Of a stretch of DNA of 64,000 nt, positions 62,613-64,000 are shown piece by piece. The notes below the pieces were generated by a model that worked only from the letters and a program-made list of their open reading frames with translations, was not told where the DNA came from and did not search any database. A program made the translations under genes and the position numbers. Every line of letters starts with the position of its first letter. The stretch's first letter is position 1. The stretch is from Clostridium sp. OM02-18AC (lineage in GTDB: Bacteria > Bacillota > Clostridia > Lachnospirales > Lachnospiraceae): the NCBI RefSeq assembly GCF_003481825.1, contig NZ_QULW01000008.1, positions 62,001 to 126,000 of the forward strand, read 5' to 3'.

Positions 62613-64000
62613 ATGAACGAAGAAAAGAATCTGAATATGCCTCAGTCACTGTTGCTGCTGCTTTTGATCATTGGATCTGTGGCAGTCTGCATTCGGCTGA
62701 AGACAGGAGGACCGATGATCGGTTTGTTTATGAGCTGGATCATCATTTATCTGTTCTGCAAAGTGTTAAAGATTGAGTATGATCATGTAGTGAGCGGCGC
62801 TTATGATGCCATCCGCGTTGTTGTGCCAACGTTGTGCCTGCTCATGTCCATCGGTGTCATGATCGGTACCTGGCTGCAGAGCGGTACAATTGCATCAATT
62901 ATTGTGGGCGGTCTGAAGATGATCAATCCGACTTGGCTGCTTCCGTTAACACTGGTGTTCTGTGCAGTCTTAAGTCTGGTGACCGGAACTTCTTACGGTT
63001 CTGTAGGCAGTGCCGGTGTGGCTATGATGGCCATAGGCAATGCCATGGGAATCCATCCGGGTATGGTAGCCGGTGCAGTCATCTGCGGTGCCATGTTCGG
63101 TGACAAATTAAGTCCTCTTTCGGACACAACCAACCTGGCTCCGGCGGTGGCAGGTGCAAAGTTAAATGACCATGTCCGCTCCATGCTGTGGACAACTCTG
63201 CCAACCTTTGCCATCAGCCTGGTAATCTTTACCATCCTTGGTATCAGTCAGACATCCGGTGGTTACGAGGAGGGAAATCTGCTGGTTTACATCGATGCCC
63301 TGCAGGGAGAGTTTAAAATGGGATTTGTGACGTTGCTTCCGGCGGTTGTGATCATCGTTTTGCTGCTCTGCAAAGTCAATGCGATCGTTTCCCTTGGACT
63401 TTCTGCAGTCTGTGCGGGTGCAGTATCCTGGTTTTATCAGGGAGCAACGCTGCAGAGTATCATCCGCGTGGCATACAATGGCTATAGCACCCAGATTGAA
63501 GAAGCAATCTTGAAGACCATCTTAAACCGCGGTGGTATGAGCAGTATGCTGCAGTATGTGGCGATCATCTGCTTTGCTGTCGGCATGGGTGGAATGTTAG
63601 ACCGTCTCGGTGTTCTGGGCAACATTTTAAATGCCATTACCGGTCGGATCAACAGCGATGGCAGCCTGATCCTGGCCAGTCTTCTGGTTGGTTATGTAAC
63701 CAGTCTCATCAGCTGCTCCCAGCCGATGTCTCATGTGCTGACCGGCAATATGATGAAGCCGTTGTTTCAGAAAAGAAACATTGCACCGGAGATTTTATCC
63801 AGGACTTTGGAAGATGCGGGAACATTATCCGGTCCGATGATTCCGTGGCACGGTTACTGTGTGTACATGGCGGGAACGCTCGGTGTGGCATGGTCTGTGT
63901 TTTTCCCGTACCTGTTTTTGCTGTATTTAACCCCGCTGTTTAGCATTTTTTATGGTTTTACCGGAATTTCCATCCGTCATACGGAACCGGAATCCAAATC
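62613..64000 (+). CDS. NhaC-type Na+/H+ antiporter, 3' end beyond window
   Basis: At least 462 residues of a polytopic membrane protein, open at the window edge. The family motif GDKLSPLSDTTNLAPAVAGA and the matching second-half SLISCSQPMSHVLTGNMMKP are present, with about eleven hydrophobic segments. NhaC proteins swap sodium for protons, or malate/lactate in some relatives. GGGAGAGGGGAA lies about ten bases before ATG 62613. It is divergent from the hyd operon. The C-terminal end is not visible. Confidence 0.88.
   Translation, partial: MNEEKNLNMPQSLLLLLLIIGSVAVCIRLKTGGPMIGLFMSWIIIYLFCKVLKIEYDHVVSGAYDAIRVVVPTLCLLMSIGVMIGTWLQSGTIASIIVGGLKMINPTWLLPLTLVFCAVLSLVTGTSYGSVGSAGVAMMAIGNAMGIHPGMVAGAVICGAMFGDKLSPLSDTTNLAPAVAGAKLNDHVRSMLWTTLPTFAISLVIFTILGISQTSGGYEEGNLLVYIDALQGEFKMGFVTLLPAVVIIVLLLCKVNAIVSLGLSAVCAGAVSWFYQGATLQSIIRVAYNGYSTQIEEAILKTILNRGGMSSMLQYVAIICFAVGMGGMLDRLGVLGNILNAITGRINSDGSLILASLLVGYVTSLISCSQPMSHVLTGNMMKPLFQKRNIAPEILSRTLEDAGTLSGPMIPWHGYCVYMAGTLGVAWSVFFPYLFLLYLTPLFSIFYGFTGISIRHTEPESK

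Overview
ORGANISM. The window looks like chromosome of an anaerobic, low-oxygen-tolerance Firmicute of the class Clostridia, most likely a gut Lachnospiraceae relative. The reasons are the [FeFe]-hydrogenase maturation genes, the gene families present (U32 peptidase beside SEDS/PBP, YtrA-type GntR with ABC genes, three-subunit molybdenum hydroxylase), strong AGGAGG ribosome sites, occasional TTG/GTG starts, and SigA promoters close to TTGACA-17-TATAAT. The species is an inference and cannot be fixed from the sequence alone. LAYOUT. 1-8 kb: end of ruvB, a very long ZapA-like coiled-coil protein with internal 42-bp repeats, a U32 (RlhA-type) protein, then an overlapping SEDS glycosyltransferase/class B PBP pair for peptidoglycan synthesis. 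8-11.5 kb: FAD, 2Fe-2S and molybdopterin subunits of a xanthine-dehydrogenase-type hydroxylase. 11.5-17.7 kb: Nudix hydrolase, FAD-dependent oxidoreductase, ABC-class ATPase and an M32 carboxypeptidase. 17.7-25 kb: a worn accessory region with a nitroreductase, a subtilisin-like protease, an intact MATE exporter and small regulators, mixed with at least four broken genes (two MATE, one EamA-like, one sensor kinase). 25-28.6 kb: a self-regulated GntR/ABC/permease operon with a 19-bp perfect operator. 28.6-46.9 kb: housekeeping genes (Rrf2 regulator, NadE, rRNA/tRNA methylase, NfeD/SPFH pair, argF, birA, mutY, DAG-kinase-like, sigA, queH, HPr, gltB-gltD). 47-49 kb: a MerR regulator with a divergent 19-bp-spacer promoter driving a CMD-cupin protein and a flavodoxin. 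49.1 kb: tRNA-Asp. 49.4-57.5 kb: envelope genes (SLH protein, MacAB-like adaptor/ATPase/permease, cell-wall-binding repeat protein, HflK/HflC). 57.5-58.06 kb: three large inverted repeats between converging genes. 58-62.2 kb, minus strand: hydF, hydG, hydE and a TM1266-like regulator behind a structured leader with a terminator. 62.6 kb to the end: an NhaC-type antiporter, cut by the window edge. HOW THE GENES WORK TOGETHER. Several operons are tied by overlapping starts and stops: SEDS/PBP, GntR/ATPase/permease, nadE/methylase, birA/mutY, ATPase/permease of the MacAB-like set, hflK/hflC, and TM1266/hydE. The most unusual signals are the repeat-expanded ZapA-like protein, the 560-bp palindrome cluster, the hyd leader RNA, the terminator-bearing gltB leader, and the gene graveyard around 17.7-23.8 kb. 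I see no CRISPR array, prophage, insertion sequence or obvious defence system.
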